Position numbers and translations under genes: made by a program
Assembly: GCA_027924585.1 (NCBI GenBank)
Contig: BSBM01000092.1
Span: forward strand, 7,620,001 to 7,684,000
DNA: 64,000 bases
From: Larix kaempferi
Lineage: Eukaryota; Streptophyta; Pinopsida; Pinales; Pinaceae
Direction: 5' to 3'
In this document: positions 1 to 10,418 of the stretch, in pieces
Layout of the letters: each line of letters opens with the position of its first letter
Position numbering within the stretch: the first letter of the stretch is position 1
Notes under the pieces: model-generated
What the model saw: the letters and a program-made list of their open reading frames with translations, nothing else
What the model was told of the DNA's origin: nothing
The model's database searches: none

Positions 1-119
1 ATCTCTGACTCTACTCGTCATAGGAAGTTCTACAGAGCCAGTCCTTTTTCATACTGGATGTAGGCCCACCACCTGCAGGTCTTCGTCATCACTGGCCATA
101 CTGTGCAATCCTCAGGACT

Positions 120-650
120 TATTATGTGCGTCACAAAACCTCGACAGAGCATCCCAGGATGTTACAGGTACACAACTCTGACCTGTAGGATCTCCCAGGG
201 CGCTATTACATGTGACCCCACCACAAAACCTCGAAAGAGCATCTCAGGATGTTACAGGTACACAACTCCGACCTGAAATCTCCCAGGGCACAAATTACAT
301 GTGGTCCACCACAAAACCTAGCAAGAGCATCTCAGGATGTTACAGGTACACAACTCCGACCTGAAATCTCCCAGGGCACAAATTACATGTGGTCATGGCA
401 AAACCTCGCAAGAGCATCTCAGGATGTTACGGGTACACAACTCCGACCTGAAATCTACCAGGGCCCAAATTACATGCCATAGGAAAAAACCTCGCAAGAG
501 CATCTCAGGATGTTACGGGTACACAAATACGACCTGAGATCTCCCAGGGCGCTATTACATGTCCTCCCAGAGCAATGTCTCGAAAGAGCATCCCAGGCTG
601 TTACGGGTACACAACTCCGACCTATAGGATCTCCCAGACATGCTCATCTG
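120..650 (-). repeat. Tandem repeat of about 88 bp in the Cop1 3' tail
   Basis: A block beginning with AAAACCTCG(C/A)AAGAGCATC recurs near positions 136, 224, 312, 399, 487 and 574, giving about six imperfect units of 87-88 bp. It lies between pol and the 3' LTR of Cop1. The same repeat, in the opposite orientation, occupies 48000-48560 in Cop4. The short frames that cross it are read-throughs of the repeat and not genes. Confidence 0.85.
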
Positions 651-719
651 CACAACCTGATCCACGGCCATAGAGTATCAACCTGATACTAACCATACAT
701 CATCCTGATGTACTCATGA

Positions 720-955
720 TCGTCTTGATCATCATCACTGCAACTTCCTGCTGCAAGTCATCTGGAGCAACATCCTGAAGCTCATCATCCATGATCATCC
801 TGATCATCACTGCAACATCCTGCTGCATGTCATCTGGAGCAACATCCTGAAGCTCATCATCCATGATCATCTTGATCATCACTGCAACATCTTGCTGCAT
901 GTCATCTGGAGCAACATCCTGAAGCTCATCATCCATGATCATCCTGATCATCAAT
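720..955 (-). repeat. 72-bp tandem repeat in the Cop1 3' tail
   Basis: Three nearly identical 72-bp units run from about 740 to 955; the shared core is CATCTGGAGCAACATCCTGA. Because 72 is a multiple of three, the minus strand stays open across the array and would encode a 24-residue repeat rich in Met, Asp and Gln. Cop4 has only one matching unit (about 47818-47900), so the array expanded in Cop1 or shrank in Cop4. I do not regard the open frame as a gene. Confidence 0.8.
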
Positions 956-1310
956 GCATCCACCTGATGCATACCAAGTATCTACCTGATACATATCATC
1001 ATACATGATCCACCTGATGCATACCAAGTATCTACCTGATACATGATACATATCACCATACATGATCCACCTGATCATACAAAGTATCCACCTGATACAT
1101 ATACAGATACATGGTCCAAGCATCCAACATGATGCACATACATACATAAATGATCCACCTGATCATATCCAACATCCAACATGATGCGTACATACATACA
1201 TAAAAATGATCCAACTGATCATATCCAGCATCCAACATGATGCATACATACATACATAAAAATGATCCAACTGATCATATCCAGCAGAAACCAGAACATC
1301 ATCCTGATGC
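956..1310 (-). repeat. Degenerate repeats of about 40-60 bp (GATCAnnTGGATCAT type)
   Basis: Imperfect units built from ATGATCCACCTGATCAT and CATCCAACATGATGCATACAT are repeated several times. The core is nearly palindromic (TGATCCAnnTGATCA). The matching block in Cop4 lies at about 47420-47830. The array begins just after the RNase H coding region. Confidence 0.75.
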
Positions 1311-2454
1311 CCATTATCCAGCGCTTACATCCACAGCCATGTGAAGGATCCTCCTTCCAACATGCTTGGAATGGATTCAGCAAATGTGTCCATAACTTCT
1401 TCCTCGAAGTGTCCTCAATCTGAAGAACGCCAAGCCTCTCTCTGAAGTACTCGAACTTCACTCTGGCTAGTGGCTTCGTCAGCACATCTGCAATCTGCTC
1501 ATCCGTCGCAACATACAGAAGCTTCACAGCTCCTCTCTGCACCATATCCCTGATATAGTGATATTTGATCTCTATGTGTTTCGACCTATCATGAAACACT
1601 AGGTTCTCGGATAGCTTCACACAACTCTGGTTATCACAGAAGATACCAGTAGCCTCCAACGGGAGATCAAATAACTCAGACAGTAGCTTCCATAGCCATA
1701 CTGCCTCACAACTAGCTGAGCAGTCTGCAACATACTCTGCCTCAGCTGTACTCAGTGCTACGCAGGACTGCTTCCTGCTAAACCAAGAGATCACACCTAA
1801 TCCCATATTGAAGCAACACCCAGATGTGCTCTTCCTATCTGCAGCACTGCCAGCCCAATCTGAATCAACATAACTCTGCAGGTTAAACTTTTGATTCGCC
1901 TCATACCTGAGCCCATAATCCGCTGTACCCTTCAGGTACCTCAGAACATGCTTTACAGCAACCAGGTGAACACTCCTCGGATCCGTCAGGAATTGGCTCA
2001 ATGTGTTCACAGCAAAGCAAATGTCTGGTCTAGTGTTCGTCAGGTACATCAAGGACCCAATCATCTGACGATACATAGAGACATCAATCGGCTCAGATGA
2101 AGCATCACATAGAAGCTTCAGATTCGATGCCATAGGTGCGGCCATGGCCTTGCAATCCATTATCCCGAATCTCTTCAGGATATCTACTGTGTACTTCCCT
2201 TGACCAAGGAAGATTCCACCTGCATTCTTCCACACCTCCATACCTAGGAAATAGTGCATCATTCCCAAATCTTTCATATCGAATTCAGCTGCAAGCTTCC
2301 TCTTAGTATCTGCAATCAGTCTGTCATCTCCTGTCACAAATAGGTCATCCACATATAGGAGTAGAATCACTGGATTCCCTTCCTCAACCTTGTAGTAAAG
2401 ATTGGAATCTGCTTTACTCTTGGTAAATTCCAAGCTAGATAGGAAACTGTCCAT
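1219..2454 (-). CDS. Cop1 pol: C-terminal reverse transcriptase and RNase H
   Basis: This is the end of a copia polyprotein. The first third has the RT catalytic motif LLYVDDLFVTG, followed by the thumb/connection segment (IGSLMYLTNTRPDICF). RNase H follows with DSDWAGSAADRKSTSG, the ADxKSTSG-like motif typical of copia, then STAEAEY and a C-terminal KHIEIKYHYIRD segment ending near 1396. RT homology continues upstream of the open frame to about 2530 (CRLKKSLYGLKQAPR) across one TAA stop. The related Cop4 protein stops directly after DTSRKK; here that TGA reads TTA, so the frame runs on into the tail repeats to 1219. The true product probably ended near 1396. The N-terminal half of RT is missing, so no functional enzyme is expected. 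Confidence 0.9.
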   Translation of the reverse strand: MDSFLSSLEFTKSKADSNLYYKVEEGNPVILLLYVDDLFVTGDDRLIADTKRKLAAEFDMKDLGMMHYFLGMEVWKNAGGIFLGQGKYTVDILKRFGIMDCKAMAAPMASNLKLLCDASSEPIDVSMYRQMIGSLMYLTNTRPDICFAVNTLSQFLTDPRSVHLVAVKHVLRYLKGTADYGLRYEANQKFNLQSYVDSDWAGSAADRKSTSGCCFNMGLGVISWFSRKQSCVALSTAEAEYVADCSASCEAVWLWKLLSELFDLPLEATGIFCDNQSCVKLSENLVFHDRSKHIEIKYHYIRDMVQRGAVKLLYVATDEQIADVLTKPLARVKFEYFRERLGVLQIEDTSRKKLWTHLLNPFQACWKEDPSHGCGCKRWIMGIRMMFWFLLDMISWIIFMYVCMHHVGCWI

Positions 2455-2530
2455 CCTACCATATTAGGTTCTGGGAGCTTGCTTCAAGCCATACAAGGAT
2501 TTCTTCAATCTGCATACATATGACTCCCTC

Positions 2531-3282
2531 TCATGTCTTGGGACTGCATCCCAAACATCTTCTTCATGATCTACGGATCATGGCATTCCATTTCTTCATC
2601 CCAAATCCTGGGAACTTCAATATCTTCAATAGATATCTTTCTTGCTGGAACAAATGTTGTAGTCCTTTTGTAGGTGAAGATATACGGTCTTTCCTACAAA
2701 ACAAGTTAAATTGCATGATTAGAAACATCTCATAATTTTCAGAACAAATTCTTTACACATAAAGAAATATGTCATGCAGTCATGCAGTTATCTTAGCCAA
2801 TGCTTCAATACAACATTTATCCATGTTCCACAAATTTCTAGATGCCTTCCAGTCTCTACCAGAACATTGTTAATAGTTTGCACTACTCCCAACATGTCAG
2901 CAAAGAGGTTTCATTCTAGATAAGTAGCACTGGAATGTGGTATAGTGCCATAATCCACTTACCCATCACATGCATATTAGTAGTATACTGTTCATTAATG
3001 CAATCATTCAAATATGCACAATACATCTCCTAAGTCTAGGAACATAAGCATAATATTATTAAACAAACAAAATAGGCAAGAAATGATAATTGAAATACTT
3101 ATCTTTGTTTGTTTGTTTGGGTGGACTCCCTCTGAGTCTTTGCTTCCTAGTAGGAGCTGCTGAAGTAGCTTCTTCTACACCTTTCTGTTGTGGAATGTAG
3201 GAAGATGGTCAACTCCCTCTGAAGATCTGCATCCTTGCAGGAGCTGCTGGAGTGTGCTCCCTTTTGATCTTTTCTTCCTGGA
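2531..3282 (-). pseudogene. Cop1 integrase-RT linker with anomalous AT-rich insert
   Basis: On the minus strand the first 150 bp (about 3280-3130) look like the low-complexity linker that joins integrase to RT in copia polyproteins, with two similar Ala/Pro/Arg-rich stretches. About 3102 to 2694 is AT-rich with no coding potential. It is bounded by ATAAGT on one side and a pyrimidine-rich TTGTTTTGTAG on the other, resembling an intron with a mutated donor. RT homology resumes only near 2530, so the RT fingers/palm start is absent. It may be a deletion with filler DNA, a decayed insertion or an intron; I cannot decide from sequence alone. Confidence 0.45.
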
Positions 3283-4338
3283 TTACCTGTCCTTATATTC
3301 ATCTTTGCTGACATCAATATTCTTGAACCCAGAAAAGACCTCTTCTGGTGTCTTGTTGTCCAATATCTTGTGGGGAGTTCTGTTCTGCACATATACAACT
3401 GTTCTAACTGCTTCTGCCCATAGATGCATAGGTAGATCCTGGTCATGCAGCATTGCCCTTGCTGCTTCCATGATAGTTCTGTTTTTCCTTTCTGCAACTC
3501 CATTCTGTTGAGGATTATAAGGAGTAGTCAACTCCCTCTTAATCCCTGAATCACTGCAAAGCTTCTTGAAGTCATTTGAGGTGAGTTCTCCACCATTGTC
3601 AGATCTGAATGTCTTGATTTTCTTGTCAGTTTTATTCTCCATCAAGGTTTTGAATTCCTTGAATTTATCAAGCACCTCATCGTCTCCCTTCAAGAAGTAT
3701 ACCCAAGTCTTCTTGGAGAAGTCATCGATAAATGATACATAGTAAACATACCCACTCAGGGAGCTGGATGACATAGGGCCACATACATCTGAGTGGATGA
3801 TTTCCAGGATGTCTTTTGCCTTGCTTTCACTGCTTGGGAAAGCCTTCTTAATGTTCTTACCTTTTGCACATCCTTTGCAAACACATTCATGTTTGGTCTT
3901 GATTTCAGGAAGACCCTCTACTGCCTTGCTTGCAATTGGAAGTGCCCTATAGTGCATATGAGCAAGTCTTCTATGCCAAAGTTCACTTGGCTCCATGGAT
4001 TCATGTACCATGGCATGTTCAGGTTGTCCCTTCAAATTATACAAGCCTCCCTCTTGCTCTCCAATCACTACTGCATCATCTATGGTCTTTCCCTTTGGCC
4101 ACATTAGGACTTGGTCATCCACAAATGCAACCCTCATACCTTTTGCATCCAATGCAGAGATGGAGAGTAAGTTCTTCTTGAGCCCAGGTACATAAAGTAC
4201 TTCTTTCATCTTCAATGATTTTCCAGAATCTAGGTTGTAGGAGGCTTCACCACTTCCTTTGATTGGGTATTGATAATCATCCCCAAGTTTCACCTTATGG
4301 GGTGATTCATGTTCAAATAGGTTCACAAAGGATTCTTT
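3283..4338 (-). CDS. Cop1 pol: GAG-pre-integrase and integrase core
   Basis: Integrase inserts the cDNA of the element into the host genome. The frame begins within S0 and enters genuine pol sequence at 4338. The pre-integrase domain contains LYVPGLKKNLLSISAL and the zinc-binding pattern HRRLAHMHYRAL...CVCKGCAKGK (H-x-H...C-x2-C). The catalytic triad is visible as HSDVCGPM, FRSDNGGEL and QQNGVAERKNR, so D, D and E are all present. The frame stays open to 3283, about 350 codons after S0. Removing S0 and one copy of its duplication would keep the frame continuous with the protease part upstream. This is one of the best preserved genes in the window. Confidence 0.92.
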   Translation of the reverse strand, partial: KESFVNLFEHESPHKVKLGDDYQYPIKGSGEASYNLDSGKSLKMKEVLYVPGLKKNLLSISALDAKGMRVAFVDDQVLMWPKGKTIDDAVVIGEQEGGLYNLKGQPEHAMVHESMEPSELWHRRLAHMHYRALPIASKAVEGLPEIKTKHECVCKGCAKGKNIKKAFPSSESKAKDILEIIHSDVCGPMSSSSLSGYVYYVSFIDDFSKKTWVYFLKGDDEVLDKFKEFKTLMENKTDKKIKTFRSDNGGELTSNDFKKLCSDSGIKRELTTPYNPQQNGVAERKNRTIMEAARAMLHDQDLPMHLWAEAVRTVVYVQNRTPHKILDNKTPEEVFSGFKNIDVSKDEYKDR

Positions 4339-4944
4339 TGTTAAATTTTCAGAATTTACTTCAATCTGATCTAGGATCTTAACTGAGAAAACAACATGTA
4401 CAACATATCTGCAGCATATCAATCATGGAGACAATAATGCAAGCACACAAGAGACACAAAGATTTACTTGGGGAAAACCATAAAGGTGAAAAACCCCAAT
4501 AACTTCCTCAGAGATAGATAGATCAATGATACAACCAACCATGAGAGATAGACATAACCTAGCAGCAGATCCTCCTCTTCCATAAGTGCGCCACTCCTCC
4601 TTGAGTGCATGTGTGAGAAGTGAGTGAGTAAATAGAGTGCCTCCCGCACTCTATTTATACTTGACTTGACTTGCCTTTTTACCTAACTCATGTAGGCTCG
4701 AACTTAACCACATAACATAATGCTGACTGGGCCGACCCCCAATAGGGTGGTCTAATAACCCTTTGACCCACATGACTTATACAGGGCCGACCCCAAATAA
4801 GGTGGTCTAATAACCCATCAAGTATAAGTTACGACACTTACAATATAAATGACGACACTTCCGTATAGAGGAATAATAACATCTCTATAGGAATACAATA
4901 TACATATATGTGAAATACATTCCGAAGTTACATATACATCAACA
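4339..4944 (-). repeat. S0: 606-bp solo LTR inserted in Cop1 pol
   Basis: On the minus strand it runs from TGTTGATGTATATG to AAATTTAACA, the same termini as the Cop1 and Cop4 LTRs. It is flanked by perfect 5-bp duplications TCTTT at 4334-4338 and 4945-4949. It has the Cop family promoter-region features (TATTTATA near 4655 in reverse complement, CCCCAATAACTTCCTCAGAGA). No internal domain is present, so it arose by recombination between the LTRs of a later-inserted copy of the same family. It separates protease from integrase and introduces stops. Confidence 0.95.
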
Positions 4945-5927
4945 TCTTTACACCCAGTCATGTGTTTGGAAGCCCCACTATCAATCAACCAATCATTACA
5001 TCCATGGGAGATGGTACCTGTAAGAGCATAAATTAGAACATATTCTTCTTCACTTGATGAGTCATCATCACTACTACTTTCTTCCCTAGCCTTCTTCTTT
5101 GGAGGTTCATCATCTTCGGCAGCATGAGCATGAAACCTTCTTTTGCTACCCTTCTTCTTCTTACTGGAGTTTTTGTTATTATCCCTTTTGTTCTTGGGAC
5201 AATCTGAAGCAAAGTGACCCTTCTCATTGCATGTGAAGCATCTTAGGTCCTTCTTACTCTTTTGATGGAATCTTTTGTGGTGAGAGTGATCCTTCTTGGT
5301 TTTGCTTCTCTTGGTGTGAGCTGCAAGAGCTTGATCTTCTCCTCCCATCTTTTCCTCACGAGCTATGAGTCTAGCTTCTTCTTGAGAGCATTCTTCCCTC
5401 AATCTGTTGAAGGAGATCAATTTCTTCCTTGCACAAATTCCTTGAATAAAGGAATCCCATGACCTGGGTAGGCCATTTAGAGTGGTCATCACCACTTCAC
5501 CATTCTCCACCATTTCATCTACTGCTTCTAATTGTTCCTTGATCTGGGATACCCTTGAAAAGTAAGATTGAATGGTTTCTCCATTCTGAAACTTCACTGC
5601 TTTCAATTGGTTCCACAGGGTCATCTTCCGATTTATGTTCTTTCCTCCAAATAGCTTGGTCAAGGATTCAAACATCTCTTTGGGTGTCTTAAGAGAATAC
5701 ACATGAGGTATGAGATGGTATTTGATAGAATCAGCAATGATTCTCTTTGCCTTGACCAAGTTCTTCTTGTGCAATGCCTTGGCTTCTTCATCCTCTGGGA
5801 TAGGGATTTCTTCTTTCACATATGAGTCCAACTCATTCTCTTCCAGGATTAACCCAATCCTATACTTCCAGGCTCGGAAGTTGTCAACCCCTTCAAGCTT
5901 ATCCTCAAGCTTAGTGTGGAGAGACAT
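4945..5927 (-). CDS. Cop1 gag and protease
   Basis: Gag forms the virus-like particle and binds the element RNA; the protease cleaves the polyprotein. I chose the ATG at 5925-5927 (MSLHTKLEDKLEG) because it starts the conserved copia gag segment; an in-frame Met 16 codons upstream also exists. Features in order: UBN2-type gag (FRAWKYRIGLILEE, KEMFESLTKLFG), a CCHC zinc knuckle CFTCNEKGHFASDC near residue 225, a basic and acidic Lys/Ser-rich linker, and the protease active site DWLIDSGASKHMTG near residue 315. The frame is intact up to the S0 insertion at 4944, after which it continues into LTR sequence. The open gag and intact triad elsewhere suggest fairly recent insertion. Confidence 0.92.
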
Positions 5928-6489
5928 CTTTAAGAGTACTTCAAATGGAAATAGAAAAGATTTAGGACTTACCACTTGAAGTGCTGAAAACTGGATCTGG
6001 TTCCGGATTAGGGTTTGTCAGAGAAACCCTAAAAATTCAAAATGTGAATTTCAAAATTTTGAAAGGATAGAAAGATGCGCCTTGGAGAGCTATTCAGCCT
6101 AGTACATTCAGAATTTGAGATCAGCAAAGTCTTGCCCTTCAAAATTGCCTTTTTGTCCTCCCGGGTTCACTGGGGAGAGCCCTGAATTAGGGTTTGAGTT
6201 TCCCGGAGATCTACCCAGCCAAAAATCTCAATCCAAAGCTCTAACCTTCGATTTTTGCAAGGAGCTTCCAACTGTGCCTTCAGTTTCCAGAAATTCCTAT
6301 TTTTGTGGAAACCCTAATGTTTTAGGGCCAAATCTGAAAATGCTCGGAACTGAATTCTGATTGGATAGATATATGCGCCTTGATGAGTAGATCCAATCTA
6401 CTATACTGAATTTCAAAAATCTGTGGAGAGAAACCCAATAAACAAGGAATACAAGCTTCCGTCACTGCAAAATGTCTTCTTCTCAGTTA
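5928..6489 (-). other. Cop1 5' leader between primer binding site and gag
   Basis: About 560 bp without a supported gene. Parts of it match the leader of Cop4 (about 46280-46440), for example the stretches around TTAGAGCTTTGGAT and AGATCCAGTT. It presumably contains the dimerisation and packaging signals of the family, but no specific element can be recognised. Confidence 0.6.
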
Positions 6490-6502
6490 AGCTCTGATAC
6501 CA
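6490..6502 (-). other. Cop1 primer binding site (initiator Met tRNA type)
   Basis: On the minus strand TGGTATCAGAGCT follows directly after the LTR end TTTAACA. This matches the plant consensus TGGTATCAGAGC complementary to the 3' end of initiator tRNA-Met, used to prime minus-strand DNA synthesis. Confidence 0.92.
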
Positions 6503-7101
6503 TGTTAAATTTTTAGTATTAAATCACAATACTATAGGATATTTGCTGAGAGAATAACATCTACAGTATATAAATGCATGACAATCATAATATGACAAGC
6601 ATCACAAGAATCAAAAGCATAGAGACAAGAGACACAGAGTTTCTGTGGGGAAAACCCTAAGGTGAAAAACCCCACAACTTCCTCAGAGATAGAGAGAGCA
6701 ATGGCTCAACCAAAAGACAACCAAATAACACTGAGATAGTCTCCTAGCAGATGATCCTCCTCCTCCTCACTAGTGCGCCACTTTTCAGAGAGAGAGATAG
6801 TTACTTTTCCGAGTGAGTAAAATAGAGATCTCCTATCTCTATTTATACTCACCTTTTTGCCCAGTGACCTACTGGGGCCAACTTGTCTACTTAGATACAT
6901 CCACATTATATTATATATAATTCCGGGCCGACCCCAAATGGTGGTCTAATAACCCATCGGCAAGTACACACACTTGCGACACTTGTCAATCCACATGACG
7001 ACACTTCCTTATAGAGGAATAACACATCTCTTATAAGGGTACAATAAATATATATAAAATATACAAATGAAATACATTCCGAAGTTACATATACATCAAC
7101 A
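6503..7101 (-). repeat. Cop1 5' LTR (599 bp)
   Basis: On the minus strand it begins TGTTGATGTATATG at 7101 and ends AATTTAACA at 6503. It contains a TATTTATA-like box near 6840 (reverse complement) followed by a CT-rich region and the segment GGTTTTCCCCACAG typical of the family. It is recognisably related to S0 and the Cop4 LTRs but clearly diverged, so at least two subfamilies are present here. Transcription of Cop1 would start in this LTR and run leftward. Confidence 0.93.
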
Positions 7102-9402
7102 AAAGAAGTCGTTGCAAATAGTAGACCAATTTTTAGAGTTAGAGTATGCATCTTTTCTTTTATTCATTTTCTTTTCTTTAAAATCACAGAATAGGAATAG
7201 CAAACGCAACAGGACAACCATCAAAACTCTTAAGCAGCATTACACATCAAGAAACGCAGGTTCACAACAACCATATCATTTTCTATATTAGCTACCATCT
7301 TTTCCTTTCAAACATTGTTGCAGACAGTAAACATGAAATCGTAGGTAGAATTGAATGTGCCATTATTTAGACTTCCAAAACTCAAAACATTAAACAAAAC
7401 AACATGCAGGCTAAGGTGACCACGATTTCCTCATCGATCCATTTCAAACAGGACTGCTACCTATTATTTTAACCACCAGTCAACCCAGTACTTACCATAA
7501 CGAAAACACAAGAGATTCACGAGGGTTATGACTTCATTACAATCACAACTCAGACTTGCATATTACATTTTAAACATATAAAACCCTGACAGGATCCTCT
7601 CCCAGTTCAAGGATCGAATCCCACAACAAAACGATAGGCGCCCCATACATTTTAATTTAATAGCCACAGGTCGAGATATCAAATCTCGGGAGCAACACCA
7701 ATGCCCAGGTTACATTTAATAAACTAGACAACTGACAGAAGTACCACTGCGATCAACGAATACAAATTTTCCATTTAGAAGAACAATCAACTATCTTCAG
7801 GCTAGAAGCACAACAGTATGTACCCAAACCTAAATTCTCTTACGCCATAGGAAAACGCAGAACAAAGCTAAGACGAGTTTCATTTAATAGTATGGACTCC
7901 ATTGAATGGACAAACAACTTCCCACCAACGATTCAAACTGAAAGAGCACCATTTAAAAACACAGTGACCATAATTTCTTCATACATCCATTTGGGTCTTA
8001 TAGCGACGAAAAACGCAGAGGTCCATACAAACAACAAACGAACTCCATAGAGAAATACAGATGGCAATATGCTTTTCAAAACCCACATTTACATAGTACG
8101 AGTACCATTAAAAAAAAATACACAGGACACAATTGTTAAACCCTACTGTAAGTATGGGAACCCTCAGGAGTTTCATTCATCAAAATAATATTTACAACAT
8201 TTTCCAACACCCCGGTCCAGCCAAAGGAAACTGCATTCGAGACTTGAAAATCATAGTGAGCTAAAGGCATCACTAAGTCTCCCTAATGCATTTCAATTAG
8301 AGTCTTCTTCCACAACCGAGACAGGAAGGCGTGAAGGGTTTAAGGAACCCTGGACTTACCAGTCCAATGCCCAAACGCAATTAGTGTTGTTTCCCATTTG
8401 GTCCAAATGTAGAGATTTCGCACCACGACTCCACACTTGTCAACAGAGGCAAGCCAATACAAGGTAGGGCTTGAACATTCATTTAGCACAAAGATTAAAG
8501 ACTTGAAAAACAAAGTATTTACATATGAAGGGTTACCTGGTAGGATTCGTTCATGTACATTTCCTTTCAAGACCACCAGCGATACCCTGGCCATGAGCAT
8601 AGCTCAAGACAGGCGCAGCTTCCACACAACCAGCCAAAAATCCCTCTCGGCGACAAGACAAACAATATGACAACATTGTGCAAACCCTCACTAAGACCCT
8701 TAGCGCCCAGCTGGCCATAGGCCACGTGATAGTCACGTGCACCGTTAAGACTCAAAACAACCACGATAGGACTCCAATTTAATTGTAAACTATATAGTAT
8801 AGTTGTTTAGGTTTCAATACTTGGTTAATTATCACCAAGGTAATATCTTAGCCATACATGTTTTACATAAGGGGTGTTTACACTAGAAGTGAATTACATG
8901 ATGGAGTTGTTCAAAGGATGGCCACCGATGTACACCTGCAAGAGTAAGACAAATAGATATGTATTAGCAAAATTGCTAAGTAAGTCAATAGGTTTCAAAC
9001 ATTCACACCTTACCTCTCGGCGAATCTCGCAGGGGTGCATAAATCAACCCTAAGTTTCCAGGGTATTTCAACTCCTCTCATCAGGTCCATCTTTCCTGAG
9101 GATGAAATTTAGACAATTTACATTTGTAACATGCAATTAGACCATACGAGAGAAAGAGGGACTTCTAGTATTACTCTCATAGGTTAAATTTCCATAGAAA
9201 CACACCTACCACAATTACTTCCACAAAGAAAGCAGGACTGATAAAAACTACCATGCTAGGAATTCCATAAACTCTTAAATATTGAAATCAAGTACTGATA
9301 CTTTTCACAGTGCTGAAGTTAATTTATAAATATATAGTCTATGTTAGGCAATCTAGCAAGTAGAAGAATTTTTTTTAAATTTACTATTTTTTGGACATTG
9401 CA
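7102..9402 (+). repeat. Gyp1 5' LTR, right-hand part
   Basis: This segment is collinear with 26366-28663 of the 3' LTR, from GAAGTCGTTGCAAA to the terminal ATTGCA (ATTACA in the 3' copy). It has no supported gene; the small frames on either strand recur with breaks in the other copy. The left boundary is the Cop1 insertion. Confidence 0.9.
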
Positions 9403-9404
9403 AG

Positions 9405-9418
9405 TGGTATCAGATCCC
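9405..9418 (+). other. Gyp1 primer binding site
   Basis: TGGTATCAGATCCC starts two bases after the LTR end. It matches the initiator tRNA-Met site for its first ten bases, with later mismatches. Confidence 0.8.
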
Positions 9419-9658
9419 AACTACAAAACTAAGTGACCTATTGGGAGAATTACAAACATAACATCTGCGGTAGATACCTAGTAACCGGAAACATACATTT
9501 ATGAATTTGATATTTTTATGTGAAAAATAAACTAACAGATTTTATGTTCTTGACACTTATATAACACTGCAGGTACTGTCATTATCTGAAAATGAATGCA
9601 GAAGGTGGCATCAACATACATGGAAATCTGAACTCGGCCACCACGAGAGCAAGTAATT

Positions 9659-10418
9659 GTGGTGGAACTGAACTTGGATTTAATGAAATCCATGAAAAAT
9701 CTACACGCAGAATTCCAAAGTTTCAGAGATGATAGCATTCAAGAAAGACGAGAACAACAAGCTATAAATGAAGCTCTGCTTCAGACTTTAACAAGGGAAA
9801 AACCCCACGGAAAGCCCACACTCTCAGTCAACACCTTTAAAAAGGGAAATGGTCACACACATAAATCTGCCAACTCTAAGGGAGAAGAACAAGAAGAACA
9901 CATACCTAAATCAATGGAAGAGGACTGTAAGAGCTCTTCCAACGATGACAGTTCACCACCTCCTTGCAAGAAAAAGAGGAAAAGTGACGATATTTTGTAA
10001 GGAGAATTTAGAAAGATAAAAGCCACAACTTATGACAGAGAGACTAACTCTGGGGAGAAGGCTGAGGAGTGGGTGATAGGAATGAATAAGTATTTCAAAG
10101 TTCATAATTACTCCAGCAAAATGCAAACCCGACTGGCCATATACAACCTAAATGGTAAAGCAGCCAGATGGTGGCAGGACTTGAAACACACCAAGGGACA
10201 AGAACTGAGAGACATAACATGGGATACTTTCAACATAATATTCCAGGACAAATATATGTCTGAAAGATTCTTTGACAAGAAAATTAAATAATTTCATGAG
10301 TTGAAAATGGGCTCCCTAACCATGGAGGAAGTCATAAATAGATTCTTAGACCTGTTGCACTGTGTTCCATACATCAAAGGCGAAAAGGTCAAGATACAGC
10401 AGTTCTTGGGATGCCTGG
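9659..10418 (+). pseudogene. Gyp1 gag, N-terminal and central part
   Basis: One reading frame covers the region with two in-frame TAA stops (9998-10000 and 10289-10291). The N-terminal part is helical and charged (NLDLMKSMKNLHAEFQSF), followed by a Ser/Lys-rich hinge. The core matches the retrotransposon gag family: AEEWVIGMNKYFKVHNY, YNLNGKAARWWQDLK, WDTFNIIFQDKYMSERF. The similar segment in Gyp2 (KAEAWLLGMKKYFRIHDY type) supports the call. The frame breaks at 10418 where TRG1 is inserted; the remaining gag part continues at 20435. Confidence 0.85.

Larger units (their letters stand above)
1..7101 (-). mobile_element. Cop1: Ty1/copia LTR retrotransposon, 3' end cut by window edge
   Basis: Read on the minus strand the order is 5' LTR (7101 to 6503), primer binding site, gag with zinc knuckle, protease, integrase, RT and RNase H, then a long repeat-rich tail. 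This is the Ty1/copia order, with integrase before RT. The first bases of the window match, in reverse complement, Cop4 sequence lying about 140 bp before the Cop4 3' LTR, so the Cop1 3' LTR should begin roughly 150 bp beyond the left edge. Bases 7102-7106 (AAAGA) are the probable target duplication; its partner is outside the window. The element interrupts the 5' LTR of Gyp1 and carries solo LTR S0 at 4339-4944. RT is incomplete. Confidence 0.9.

Noticed and set aside
249-537. Repeated-peptide frames in the 88-bp repeat array
   Set aside because: They only reflect reading through the tandem repeat; the frame is not kept from unit to unit and is absent in Cop4.
120-650. CRISPR-like array of direct repeats
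   Set aside because: Units are contiguous tandem copies of about 88 bp with no unique spacers, and the context is a plant retrotransposon.
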